A stretch of DNA of 64,000 nt from Omphalotus guepiniiformis (lineage: Eukaryota > Basidiomycota > Agaricomycetes > Agaricales > Omphalotaceae): positions 1 through 64,000 of the forward strand of contig JAQOOI010000068.1 of NCBI GenBank assembly GCA_028554645.1, given 5' to 3'. Made by a program: the position numbers and the translations under genes. Of the stretch, positions 32,427-43,094 are shown one piece after another; within the stretch, counting starts at the first letter, position 1; each line of letters starts with the position of its first letter. The notes beneath the pieces are model-generated. The model saw nothing but the letters and a program-made list of their open reading frames with translations. It was not told the DNA's origin and searched no databases.

Positions 32427-33961
32427 TGTGTGATTATCGCAAATCCAAGGTTGACTGGCAGAAAAGGCGTTTTGACAATTGGATCAGCGTCTACGCACAA
32501 AGAGAGAATGAGGTGGATGAATCACAAAACTGAAAGCAGACTAACCTATATACCAGGAAATAAATCGAGGGCTTTTGAGTTTCCTCGCTGTTATTGCTAT
32601 GGAGGCGATCGAAAGCGAAAGACCGAACATTCAATGTTACTTTAGAACTACTAGAGAATCGCAACGAAAACCTTCGTTAGCACCTCAACTGCACAAAATG
32701 AGATGCCCTCTTAACACGGTCTCAAATGTACTCCAAAAATACGAGGTTGGCCCGCGAAAGATTGATGAAATTTAAGGATTCGACTTTAATGTCCAACAGA
32801 GTTGCGATGAAAGCTCAACCACCCAAAAGATGTTTGACCGATATGCCATGAATCTACTGCAGGAGAATTAGTTCCGCACATGAAGCTTTGAAGTATCAAA
32901 CAGTACCTGTAAACTGGCAGCCCTGTTGCCCGACTCATCTGGTAGCGGTGTCCTCTGGGTGTCCTCAGCTTCCAAGGGCGGAAGTAGCGAGATTTCTTCT
33001 CGATCGCGACCAGGTATATCAAGTGTCGGGAAATTTCGACGCAGGTTTGAGTTGGTGAATCAGAAGAACTTCACAGCTCAGTTTCGGTCAGGTTCTGGTT
33101 CAACCTAAAACTTGATTTTCAATAACATGGGTGTCACTGTGCAAGATAGTAAATGAGTTATGTAAGCGCAAGCGCTCGTAGTTTGTCTATGCGCGCTCAG
33201 TTCAGTTGGGTCACCTACTATTCGTCGCTTCTACATGCCTCGCAAAGGCGCTCTCGATCTTCATGCACATGCATCATCATGTCATGTAGAAACTCGCTAG
33301 CGGGTGAATAAATCAAAAGTTCGAGGCTCGAGATGTATGACAACCATAGCACTCATCCTTGTCCATGAAATGGTGAGGAATTGGAATCTGGCTTTGCTTT
33401 GTTGCATGTTCCGTTTCTCGTGGAATTGCAAGCGAAGGGCATACTCCACTCTCCGTTACACCGGAAATCCATTACAAACGGCGCCCTCTAACTCTTGCGC
33501 GATATGACAATAATATTTTCGCTCTCAGGGGAGATGGTTTATTGGCTTGGCTTTTCACTTTCTATTCGGATTCCCGTGGTTTTCAATTCTCAACGTTCAA
33601 TATTCAATATTCAATGTTCACTGACACGGGATATGATTCAAAAGATTGTGTGTACCAGAACTCTATGGGCCAGGTCTCCGACACGAAGCGCTTAAGAGGC
33701 CCTTACTTTCGGCTATCTTTATCAAAACCGCTGCGCAGCGATTGTTGTATTTGGAGGGAAGGACCGATACTTCGGCTTCTTTCATCCACCAAATTCAAGG
33801 TCACTGCGGCGATCTGGCAGTGCTGCGGACGGCATGGCTGAAGGATTAATATAGCCTTCTTCAATCAGTCAAAAAGAACGAGAAGCCTCCCGCTTTTTCT
33901 ATTACTTATTATTGCTCTGAACAAGCCTGACCCCAGCAAAATATCTAAACTCAGGCAAACC
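32427..33961. other. intergenic region, no gene confirmed
   Basis: A minus-strand stretch at about 32910-33060 (LRRNFPTLDIPGRDREEISL, then PLEAEDTQRTPLPDESG) looks like a disordered protein tail followed by a GTACTG donor, but no complete gene can be built around it. The right part is presumably the promoter of the gene at 33962. Short ATTCAATATTCAATATTCAA repeats lie near 33594-33620. Confidence 0.35.
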
Positions 33962-36099
33962 ATGGCAGTGCCCAAAGCCTGGTTTTCACAGAATTATCGC
34001 TATGTTGGTTTTTCGGTCCTGACCACAGTCCTTCTTTTTCTCTCGATACACACTCTTTTTATTCCTCGTGGGGGTGACTTTTTTCATTCTGATCACTTCC
34101 ATCATCATCATCATCCCCCTCCCCCACACGGTCGTCGTCCTTTCCATGGGCCACCGGGGCCGCCACCACCTCCTGGAGGGTTCCTTGGACACAGGCTTGC
34201 TTTTCAAGAGAGGTTATATCAGGACTCTGTGAAGGAGAGACAAGAACTGATTAGACAGTTTGGTCCAACGCCTGAAGGCTCGGAGTCGTAAGTGATGTTT
34301 CATACGATGATACAGAGTTATTCATTCTTATATTCTTGTTAACGAAACACAGTCCTGATTTTTTGAACACCTCGCCTTTCAATGCTCTTTGTGAGTCTTT
34401 TTCGCATACATATAGGCTTCGATTCGTATTAAATGAGCACGTATCAGGGGAATTCTTTACAGCTTCCTTCCAGTGTCCACACCGTCTTCAGAGAATTGGC
34501 AGACTGGGTGACAATCCCAAATGGGTTTGCGGATTCGAACATCTCGAGCGCAAGAAGGATTGCGTCGTGTATTCAATTGGTGTGTGTTCGTTCCTTCGTC
34601 TGCTGTTGACATCAAAAGCTAACAGCATGAGCATAGGCGTTAGCCCCGAGTCCTCCTTTGAAGCCAGCGTGTTAGCACGAGCGGAAGGCTGCCAAGTCTT
34701 TGCGTATGATCTTAACGTAGACAAGGTCAGCCTTTGTTCCACGATCTTCATCACTAGCTAACTGTAATTCAATACAGCTTGGAGATACAATCAGCTCTTC
34801 CCCCGAGTTTTCCAAGCGCGCGTTTTTGTCTACATCCTCCATTGGAAAAAGAAGTGATGACAATGACAACGACAACGACAACGCAAACAAAGTCTTCACA
34901 CTGTCTTCTCTCATGGAGCGTAACGGTCATTCCTTCATTGACATCCTCAAGATCGACTTGGAAAACGGACAGCTCGAAGCATTAGAAGCCTTCTTCGACG
35001 ACAATGACTTTCCTCGTCTAGCTTCCCCCCGTGCACCTCACCCACCACCTAGGATGATTTCTCGTCGCTCGCCAACTTATGCACCTTTCTTACCTATTGG
35101 TCAACTCCAAGTTGCACTCTCGTCGCAGGAGGAAGTGTATGGTGGTGTTCAGGTTTTCGAGAATTGGTGGCAGAAGCTTGAGAAAATGGGTTTGCGTCCG
35201 TTTTTTGCTTCCCCTCGTCTTGGTGCACGGGGTGAGAGTTTGGGTATGATTGATGTAAGTGCTTTTTTTCTTTGCGTCTACTGGGATGTTGGGACTGAGA
35301 AGCATTTTAGTATTCTTTTATTAACATTCGAGGAGATCATGAACTTGTATCTGATCACCGTCGTCCTCCCCCTCCTCCGCCTGGCCACCCTCACCACCCT
35401 CACCATCCACCGCCACCGCCACCACCACCTGGTTCTCATATGCATTGGTATCACGAAGGTCCTCAACGCAACCCTCACTCCCCCGAGTGGGACAGTAATC
35501 GACCCTCCGAGAAGAAATTCGGTGAATGGGAATTATTCGCTGCTGAGCGTCTTGAGCGTCTTGAAGCCTTCCGTCGTCCCGGATCGAACCACCATCATGG
35601 GTTTGAAGGATATCCCGAGTTTCCCCACCCTCATGGTTTTGACTTTGAGGGTCGTCCTCCTTTTCCTTTCCCTTTCCATGGCGAATTTGAAGATTGCCAC
35701 AAGTTCCATCATCATCATCCTCCACCCCCACCTCACGAATCTGAAAGCTATCCCGACCGTGACTTCCCTCTTCCTCACGAGTTCGAAGACCATCCCCACC
35801 ACTCCGCGGAAAACAGCGTTTCCGAGTCGGAGTTCGATATCCCGAAACACGAACATCGTCCGATGATTCAAGAGGTTAACTCCGAGGTTGTGGACCAACA
35901 CACACGCAAGTGGAGACCGTTACGAGGTTCGAGTAAAGCTCGTCTTGGTCTTAAACTCTTCGATGAGGAGGAGGATAAACTTCGAGTTCAAAATGAGCGT
36001 GTTGTGGCGGATTCAGAAATTGAAGCTGAAGCCGAACCGGTTATTGAATTCTCGGAATCGGAATCGGAATCGGAATCTCAGACTGATTCTGAAGCCTGA
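33962..36099 (+). CDS. membrane-anchored methyltransferase-like protein (Methyltransf_22 type)
   Basis: Five exons (33962-34287, 34353-34579, 34637-34725, 34778-35254, 35311-36099) join in frame to 635 residues. Residues about 13-33 form one hydrophobic anchor, followed by a His/Pro-rich stretch, giving a type II membrane topology. The core reads GRLGDNPKWVCGFEHLERK, CVVYSIGVSPESSFEASVL and GCQVFAYDLNV, then HSFIDILKIDLENGQLEAL and YSFINIRGDHELV. These are the hallmarks of the FkbM/METTL24-like Methyltransf_22 family. The substrate is unknown. The last exon adds a long His/Pro/acidic-rich C-terminal tail. A low-complexity (DN)n insertion occurs in exon 4. Catalytic activity is inferred only. 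Confidence 0.8.
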
Positions 36100-37351
36100 A
36101 CGAGGCAGAGGCGGTTGAGCCGGCTCGTATGTATGTACAGTATGTATGTACAGGTCAAGCCAGCCAGCCAGCCCGAGGGAATCTAATTCCGAATCCGAAT
36201 CCGAATTCAAACTAGTGTTTAGTTGCGTTGCGTTGCGTTGCGTTGCGTTTTGCGTGGAGAGATAGGGAGCGAGGGCGGATTTGTCAACCCTTTCGAGAGA
36301 TTCAGATTGATTTCTTTCTCTCTTCTCTCACTTTTGCCAATTCCTATGTTTCAGTTCATTCATACCTTACTCAGGTCTGGTTGTGCGTCGACTATCGATA
36401 CTCGCTTTGGGATCTTCTTCAGGTGTCCCACTTATCAAGTGGGTCGTCTGACAGTACTAATCAGACCAGACCAACGAGGGAATCTAGTTACATGCCTCTC
36501 ATCAGTCACTGTTACCCTGACTAGCTTCCTTATCATGGACCGCCGCTCGTGGACGCTGCATCGACGTGTTATCTGCCTTTGTGCTACCTTGTTTTTATTC
36601 AGCTCTTTATATACTTGTTCTACCTGTTGACTGTATGGCATCGATGGCAATATAGCTTTTTGAAGTGTTATCGACTAACTCTATTGAGACTTGGTGTGGA
36701 GATATGGCATGAGATTCATACCTAGAGTTACATTGGCGCAAACAATATACACATCGAAGGGTAAATGACATATCTAGGGGGAATAATACAAGGAGCACGA
36801 AAGGTAGGTGAAGATAAGGAGGCTTGAGGTAGTAATGAAGGGCGTTAGTGAAAGGTAGACTAAGAAAGGACTAGTAAGAAACTTCAACACTGCTGATAAG
36901 CCGAAACCTATGTGGGGGGGACCTTATGCGCGAGTTCAACGTAGTGACGGGCGTGCATTGTACGGTGTATTGGGAGGCGTCATCAAATGACCAAAAACAC
37001 TCCGTACAGCACCTCGAAACAAAGGCGAATTTGCTTCAAATCGAGAAACACGCCGCGGTTTAACTTGGCTAGCTTTTGTAATTATATTTGCGTTTTCCTT
37101 CTTGCTGTGTGACGTAGTCTGGGTTGACGATCGGGAAAGAGGTGACTTGATCTTGCGGGCTTGAGGACTTGTATGACGAGATGAACTTGAATGGGACTGG
37201 CTCTTTGAGGTCCGTATAAGTTGCGACCTGCGGCGGTAAGCTTGCTCTGGCTCAATCCGTGTAGATAAGGGAAGCTTTGAAGAGGAATATGATAAGGCTG
37301 AGCGGCCAGGTAAGGGTAAATGTCAACATACCGATTCCGGCATGACACAAT
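36100..37351. other. intergenic, simple repeats
   Basis: The 3' flank of the methyltransferase-like gene. It contains TGTATGTACAG repeats (36128-36153), CAGCCAGCCAGCC (36159-36172) and a GTTGCGTTGCGTTGCG run (36223-36247). A 135-codon open frame at 36223-36630 begins in the repeat and has no protein-like features. An open minus-strand frame at 37082-37348 just downstream of the next gene could be an alternative 3' exon but is unsupported. Confidence 0.5.
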
Positions 37352-38008
37352 TCAAGCAAGACTGAGGTCTTGGAGGGAGTCCAGCTGCCAAAAGTCTCCG
37401 ACGACTCGCCGCTTGCCTAAAGCTCGTTTAAACGCAGTAAAATATACACATGAAGAGTAATACCATTGATCATAAGTTTTCCGAGCTAATATAGCGAACG
37501 AACGCATATTAGAGTTGAACCATTCATCAAGAGCTTTAGAACCAGAGTATTCCACGAGCTTTCCAGAAGATATACAAAGTACATCAAAGCAATAGTCTGG
37601 GTTTCGCATTAGTCTGTGTAATTCCGAGGAGGCGAGTCCTTTGTAGAAGAGAGATGAGAGCATCAAAGTTTGAACAAATTCGGGTGACAAAATGGCGCAG
37701 TGAAGCATCTGGGAAATAATAATATAGATTAGAGGTTAGGCTATGCAAAGAAGTGACGGACGATGAGAAAGACGCGCGCATACATCGAAGAAATCGCTAG
37801 GTCTGCAAGCTACTAGATCTTCAATGTCCTCCCGAAGGTTAGTCCAAAGTTGAAGAGAAAGATTGTGTAGTCCCAATACGCGATAAACTTCACTAGATCC
37901 GGAGTTGAGGTCAAGAACAAATGAATAGTCGGGAATGTCCCATGTAGACGCTTCAGTGTGGTCGACGACTTCGTACAGCGATTGTTTGATAGAATCTTGA
38001 CATGACAT
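37352..38008 (-). CDS. unknown small protein, two exons
   Basis: Exon 1 (38008-37784) starts MSCQDSIKQSLYEVVDHTEA and joins exon 2 (37708-37352) at GAT|ATG with GT-AG borders and matching phase, giving 193 residues. The sequence is leucine-rich and helical (VYRVLGLHNLSLQLWTNLRE, then RPSDFFDMLHCAILSPEFVQ), with no signal peptide or membrane helix. I do not recognise a domain. An in-frame upstream ATG at 38062 would extend it by 18 residues. It is divergent from the exonuclease gene at 38262, with about 250 bp between the starts, so the two may share a promoter. Confidence 0.6.
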
Positions 38009-38261
38009 CTTGAGGAACCTGGGAACTGGAGAAGTCAGCGTTAGTGGATACGTTGAAGTCAAGACGTACCTTGAAGAAGAAACGGTTTCGCGAGGTGAAC
38101 AGGCAAGAAACGCCTGGCGAGGAGGAAATAGAATAAGAAGAGAACGAAAAACGCTCAGCGGGCGGGCGGGCGTCTCTAATACATACCTAACTTATCTAAA
38201 GCTTTTGCCAAACACAAGTAATCCTCGATCACTTTTTACCTCTCCTCGACCGACGACCACT

Positions 38262-40754
38262 ATGAAGAGATCACCATCTTCACCGGACAAGGTAGAGGTT
38301 CCCACTAAAAAAGCCAAAATAATTGAAACGGGTTCTCAGTATGATGTCCAAGGTGATGAAAATCAAGAAGGAGAAGGAGAAGGAGGATGGACTAGAGTCG
38401 TGAAAGGGAAAGGGAAGAAGAAGAAGGCGAGGAAAGCTGAAGTGAAATTGAATGCAAGTTGTTTTCCTTTTTTTTTATGAAGTTGGGTATGGGATGTTAA
38501 TGGGAGCTTTTTGGATTTTTGGATGTGTGGATGTGTAGACGACACAACCTAGGTTTATGTATTCGAATTCGGATATTGTGCAGCGGCATCGTGCTATTGG
38601 AATCGAGGTGATTATGTTCGGGTCTTTTGCTTTATTTCTGTTGACTGAATTTTTGTCTGTAGGAAATCAGAGATCTTGCTTTACACATCATCGCAGATGC
38701 ACCTGCTCCAAATTGGCTTCGCGTCGAGGTACGGTACTTACACTTACCCCCACCCATTCTTCAATCCCAACCAACCAACTAACCAATCATCCACGTCCAC
38801 AGAACGCGCATCTAATCCCAAAAGTCGTCGCACTCCTCATACCAGGTCTAACACACGACATACTCTCACTACCACCCCTCCCAACATCCGCAACTTCAAA
38901 TCCAAATCTTCCTATATCAATACCTCTACCCCCGAGAGCACAACCAGGAACCGCACAAGCACAGACTGGTGGTGTACCGTTCATTGCTTCGACTTTCAGT
39001 CACGCTTGTCCTACCCGTGCGCCTGGTGATGCAACTCGTATGCATAGTGTCCTAAGCACGTTCTTTAATGGACCTATAAGTGGTGCGGAGAAGAAAAGAA
39101 GGATGGAATTGAATGAGAATGGTGTGTATACCCCCGGGGGGATTTATTCTCTAAAGGCGAATTACTGATGATATGACCTTTTTCTTGTTGTTTTGGATTT
39201 GTAGTTACTCGAGCAGACGACAAAGATCCTGCACAGTACATATTAACATTAGAAACAATGGTCGAGAACGACTATCCCATTCCATCTTACATGGCTGATG
39301 TATTTGAGAAGCCGCCTGGGTGGGTAGAGATGCCTGAGCAGCCGAAGGAGTCTATATCTATATTGACGCCTTCAGAAGATAAACCCAAACGAAAAATATA
39401 TAGCATCGACTGTGAAATGGTATGTTATCCCAATCAGCCTACTACGTTTGACGCTAATGGGAGTGTTTTTTATGGACAGTGCTTGACTGAAGATGGCAAA
39501 GAACTCACTCGAGTCTGTATAATTGACTATGAAACGGAAAAGGTCGTCTTTGATCAACTTATAAAACCATCAAAACCTATCGTGGATTATCTTACACGGT
39601 AACTCATTCCAAACCAAAACCATTATATATACTTTTCTGACACCCTTAACTTATGAAGATGGTCAGGTATCACAGCCGAAGCTCTAGCAACAGCCACTAC
39701 AACCTTTTCCGAAGCCCAAACACACATCTTACGTCTTCTAAGTCCTCCTACTCCCAACCCATTCTCAACTGCTTCCAACAACAACAAAACAACCATCCCC
39801 ACACCACCTCCAACCCCAATACTCCTCGGTCATTCCCTGGAATCGGACCTGAAAGCTCTAAAACTCTGTCATCCATTCTGTATCGACACAGCGCTTATAT
39901 ACAGCCACCCTCGTGGAAGACCACTCAAACCAGGATTAGCATGGCTCACGAAAAAATGGTGTAACCGCGAGATTCAAACGCGAGGCGAGGGCGGGCATGA
40001 TCCGGAAGAAGATGCCAGAGCGTGTTTGGAGCTGTTACATAAGAAACTTTTGGGAGGACCGGCTTTTGGGGAGTTTAAGACTGATTATGAGAGTATTTTT
40101 GAGAGAATGGCTAGGTCTAGTAGGCGAGCGGGAGCGGCGGCGGCGGGTGGGGGGAGTATTAGGAGTGCGGTTGTTGATCATGGGAATCCGTCGGTTATGC
40201 ATGGGAGTAAGGCTGGAACGAGTGTTGGATGTGGGAGTGATGAGGAGGTGGTGGAGAAGGTTAAGGATGTTGTTGGGTCGCATCATTTTGTGTTTGGGAG
40301 GTTTATGGCGTTGGCTAATGTTCGTGGATGTGAGTTCATTTTCATTTTTTTTGTATCCTGTATTTTCTTTATACTGATACGCTGTTTTTTTTTTTCTTTT
40401 TTTGGATGGACAACACCAAAAGCCGCACCAGGCGCCCCACTCCCACCCCCAGCATCAGATCCCTCCGAGGAAGAACTCGCCGCTGTTCTGAGCACTCTAA
40501 ACGCGCAACTCAAAGATCTTCATGCTTCGTTACCCCCTCGAACGGCGTTGATAATATTTACGGGACATTCTGATCCAAGACGAATGACGGCGTTGAATGC
40601 TCGAAAGACGGCGTTTGAGTTTGCGATTAGGAATGGGAGACTTACGCAGGATTTGAAGCCTGATGAACAGTGGCGAATGAGTGATATGCGTGCGTTGGAG
40701 GAGGCTGTTGAGTTGGCGAAGAGGGGGTTACTGTTTTTGGGTGTTAAATCTTGA
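38262..40754 (+). CDS. REX1: Rex1-type RNA exonuclease (DEDDh)
   Basis: Eight exons (38262-38453, 38539-38607, 38663-38728, 38803-39121, 39205-39419, 39480-39598, 39659-40329, 40423-40754) join in frame to 660 residues. A basic N-terminus (GKGKKKKARKAEVK) fits nucleolar location. DEDDh exonuclease motifs are clear: SIDCEM (Exo I, D and E), WSGITAEAL, GHSLESDLKALKL (Exo II, D) and GHDPEEDARACLEL (Exo III, H and D). Known role of the family: 3' trimming of 5S rRNA, tRNA and snoRNA precursors. The upstream block with RDLALHIIADAPAPNW and LLIPGLTHDIL is typical of fungal Rex1/Rex3-like proteins. Intron 1 appears to use a GC donor (AAT|GCAAGT). Confidence 0.88.
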
Positions 40755-41033
40755 GTTGAGGTGGATTTGTGGTGGTTGATTAGTTGGTTAGTTAGTTAGT
40801 TAGTTAGCTGCTGTGTATGTGAATCTGAATCTGAAACTACTCACTCTCTCCATTCTCCATAACGACGAGAAAAGGGAAATGGGAGATGCGAGACCTTGGT
40901 TGAATAGGGGAGTCCGAGTAAAGCTGAGACAAGCCCCTTTTTCAAAAGGTATATATTCCTAGGTCCCAGCTCAGATGCTCTCTCACTCGTACACCCATCA
41001 TCTAAACCAACCAAACACTTAAATCTGCTCATC
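40755..41033. other. intergenic, TTAG repeat
   Basis: Contains a (GTTA)n microsatellite at about 40780-40808, and presumably the exonuclease terminator and the promoter of the next gene. No coding signal. Confidence 0.6.
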
Positions 41034-41519
41034 ATGTCCACTTATATTCACAAACTTTCTTCATCGTCGACCGAGTCTCTGACAACGTCCGATGTAGACT
41101 GTAATAAATCTGAAGTAAACTCATCCACATCTTCCTCACCCACGACGCTCTCACCCACCCACTTATCCACCTCATCCACCTCCTCCTCCTCCCCCACCTC
41201 TGATTTTCTCCCACCTTTCGTACCCGCCTTCCCCTATATCCCATCAATCCGCGTTCCTCCCCCACTTCTTCTTTCCGAAACACCTCTACGAGAGCGTCGT
41301 CAGTTTACTTCGTTTATTACTTTCACTCCCCGGTCAGTGCTTGCACCTGGTTCTGCACCGATGCCTGCGAAAGGACAGCTTGGGCCTAAAGTTGGTGCTT
41401 TACCTCGTAGAAGACGGGCTTCGACTTTGAGTTCTTCTTCTTCTACTTTGATGAAGCCTGTGCCTGTTGTTATTCATGAATCGAAGAGATTCGAGATTGA
41501 GCTTTGTGCGTCTTCTTGA
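41034..41519 (+). CDS. small Ser-rich protein of unknown function
   Basis: A single open frame of 161 codons starts MSTYIHKLSSSSTESLTTSD. The N-terminal half is Ser/Thr/Pro-rich and disordered. A more conserved-looking part follows (PLRERRQFTSFITFTPRSV, then GQLGPKVGALPRRRRASTL). The style matches many small basidiomycete proteins with short basic motifs, but I recognise no family. It is convergent with luz, whose stop is 400 bp away. Codon use is protein-like and no intron is needed. Confidence 0.5.
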   Translation: MSTYIHKLSSSSTESLTTSDVDCNKSEVNSSTSSSPTTLSPTHLSTSSTSSSSPTSDFLPPFVPAFPYIPSIRVPPPLLLSETPLRERRQFTSFITFTPRSVLAPGSAPMPAKGQLGPKVGALPRRRRASTLSSSSSTLMKPVPVVIHESKRFEIELCASS

Positions 41520-41921
41520 TGATGGTGAGGAAGGTCGCGATTCGTGAAGAGGGTGTCACTGTACGATATGGACAGAGCAGTTTATCCACTTTGTTATCCA
41601 TTGTTATCCATTGCTATCATTGCTATCATTGCTTTTTTGTTTATTTTGAATTCATTGCTTTCTTGCTTTCTCTAAATCGTTGCGATGAGATTTCTATAAG
41701 TCTACATTGCCCCATAAGTTAGGTGAGTTCTTCTTTACTGACTACTGCCACCATGACAACCCTCGCGTCCGTTGACTTTCAGATAGAGAATGTAACCTTT
41801 TTCGAAGTTGCATAGGTGCGTTTACTGCTATGTGCGTGCAAACCCCTATTCAATAGGCTTTCATTTTTCCTAAGCTCATGAATCTACTCTTTAACACGCT
41901 GTAATACATTCACAAGATTAT
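41520..41921. other. intergenic between convergent genes
   Basis: No gene is seen. Contains TTGTTATCCA repeats (about 41590-41625) and T-rich sequence, presumably the 3' untranslated regions of the Ser-rich gene and of luz. Confidence 0.5.
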
Positions 41922-42740
41922 CTACAATTCCACAATTCTACCCACCGGATCATTCGTCATATATCCAACAGAAGCCTCAACAATCATCTCCACAACCCTA
42001 ACCTCCTCTTCATCCCTCGGTGCATAAAGAAACGTCCACTCCGTCGGTGGACCAGGAACACCAGGCCCAGCAAGTGGATGTCTTTGACCCCACCCTTTCA
42101 CCAAAACTTCCTTCGCATCCTGCGCAGCGAGAGCAAGATGGAGTGTACAATCATGATAATCATGCATATGCGCAACCTCGCGTTTAGTTCGGCGAACTGT
42201 ATCGTGGCTAGGGACGTTCTGGGGGTCGGTAATTGGGATAGAGGGTAAGACGAAGATGGCTTGAGCGTGGAATTCGAATTTGGAGGTGGAGAGGGAGGTT
42301 GTGGTTGTGTGTCGGGATTGGATGCGGGGGATGATTTTATTGATGAGTTGGTTGGTGGCGAAGTCTGGGTTGGGAAGTTGGGTGCGCTGGGAGATGATGG
42401 GCAAGTTAGTGGGGGGTTAATATTCGGAGTTATGTTAGCCCGCTCGAACCTGTCGCTGGATGATATGGCTAGTGATACTCGGTCTTGGCCCCTCGCGAAA
42501 TGGAAGGTCAGTTAACCACCTCCTTTTCTCGGGCAGACGATCATAAATCGCTACGTCTTTCTGTTCTTGACGGAATAGAGAAAGTGCACAGACGATGATG
42601 TACCCTTGAAAGTTCTGCGGGGCGTACGAAGGTCCTACTTCCAGGAATGTTTGATAATCTTTGCGGAGGAAGGGAAAGGCGAGTGCGGAGAAGAGAATGA
42701 GTATGCTGCAAGTGATTGCTGCTAGACTTGGCTTGTACAT
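41922..42740 (-). CDS. luz: fungal luciferase (3-hydroxyhispidin-oxidising)
   Basis: Two exons (42740-42450 and 42386-41922; the intron begins GTTCGAG and ends TCCCAG) give 251 residues. The N-terminus has one hydrophobic anchor (about residues 5-25: SLAAITCSILILFSALAFPF), as in the roughly 267-residue luciferase of Neonothopanus nambi. The body carries blocks I recognise from fungal luciferases: DYQTFLEVGPSYAPQNF, LFRQEQKDVAIYDRLPEKRR, PSHDTVRRTKREVAHMHDY, HDCTLHLALAAQDAKEVL, GWGQRHPLAGPGVPGPPTEW and YAPRDEEEVRVVEMIVEAS. Established role: it oxygenates 3-hydroxyhispidin with O2, giving green light and caffeylpyruvate. No frameshift or missing block is seen, so the gene looks functional. It is head-to-head with h3h. 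Recognition is from memory of the family, not a search. Confidence 0.95.
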
Positions 42741-43094
42741 TTTTTGGGTGTATACGTCGGGTGTTCAGCCAGGCTCGTTTTAAATGATTTTCAGACTGAG
42801 GCAGTTCTTATTCGCGTTACTTGTGTGCAAAGGTTCTGCCTGTCATTGGACGGAACCGAAGAAAGGTCCGCGGATTCGGAGATTTGTATTCCGATTGTGT
42901 GTTCGTCCGAACGACTCGGAGCTGGGGTTGCGGAAATCCGAGTCCGGAAATCCGGTGAATAGCAGTACCACCTTCTTCTCGGACAAAGCGAACACCGTGC
43001 TATGCTCAACCCCAATCCTATCACCGATAATCGGTTCCCCTTCTCTTTATAACGTTCCAATCTCAATCCGATTCGCAATGTCTTTGTTTGCTAC
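42741..43094. promoter_or_regulatory. shared divergent promoter of luz and h3h
   Basis: The 354 bp between the two start codons must hold both promoters. It is rich in CGG/CCG triplets in inverted arrangement: CGGAACCG at 42851-42858, TCCGCGGA at 42867-42874 and CGGAAATCCG at 42931-42940. Gal4-type Zn2Cys6 regulators bind such paired triplets, so a shared activator is plausible but not shown. A TATA-like TTTATAACG lies near 43047 on the h3h side. Confidence 0.6.

Noticed and set aside
36223..36630. 135-codon frame after the methyltransferase-like gene
   Set aside because: It starts inside a GTTGC repeat and has irregular, Cys/Arg/Leu-rich composition typical of chance frames.
41922..42740. 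Generic luciferase-like (DUF5519) protein unrelated to light
   Set aside because: The protein matches many long, luciferase-specific blocks and has the N-terminal anchor, and it is paired with H3H.
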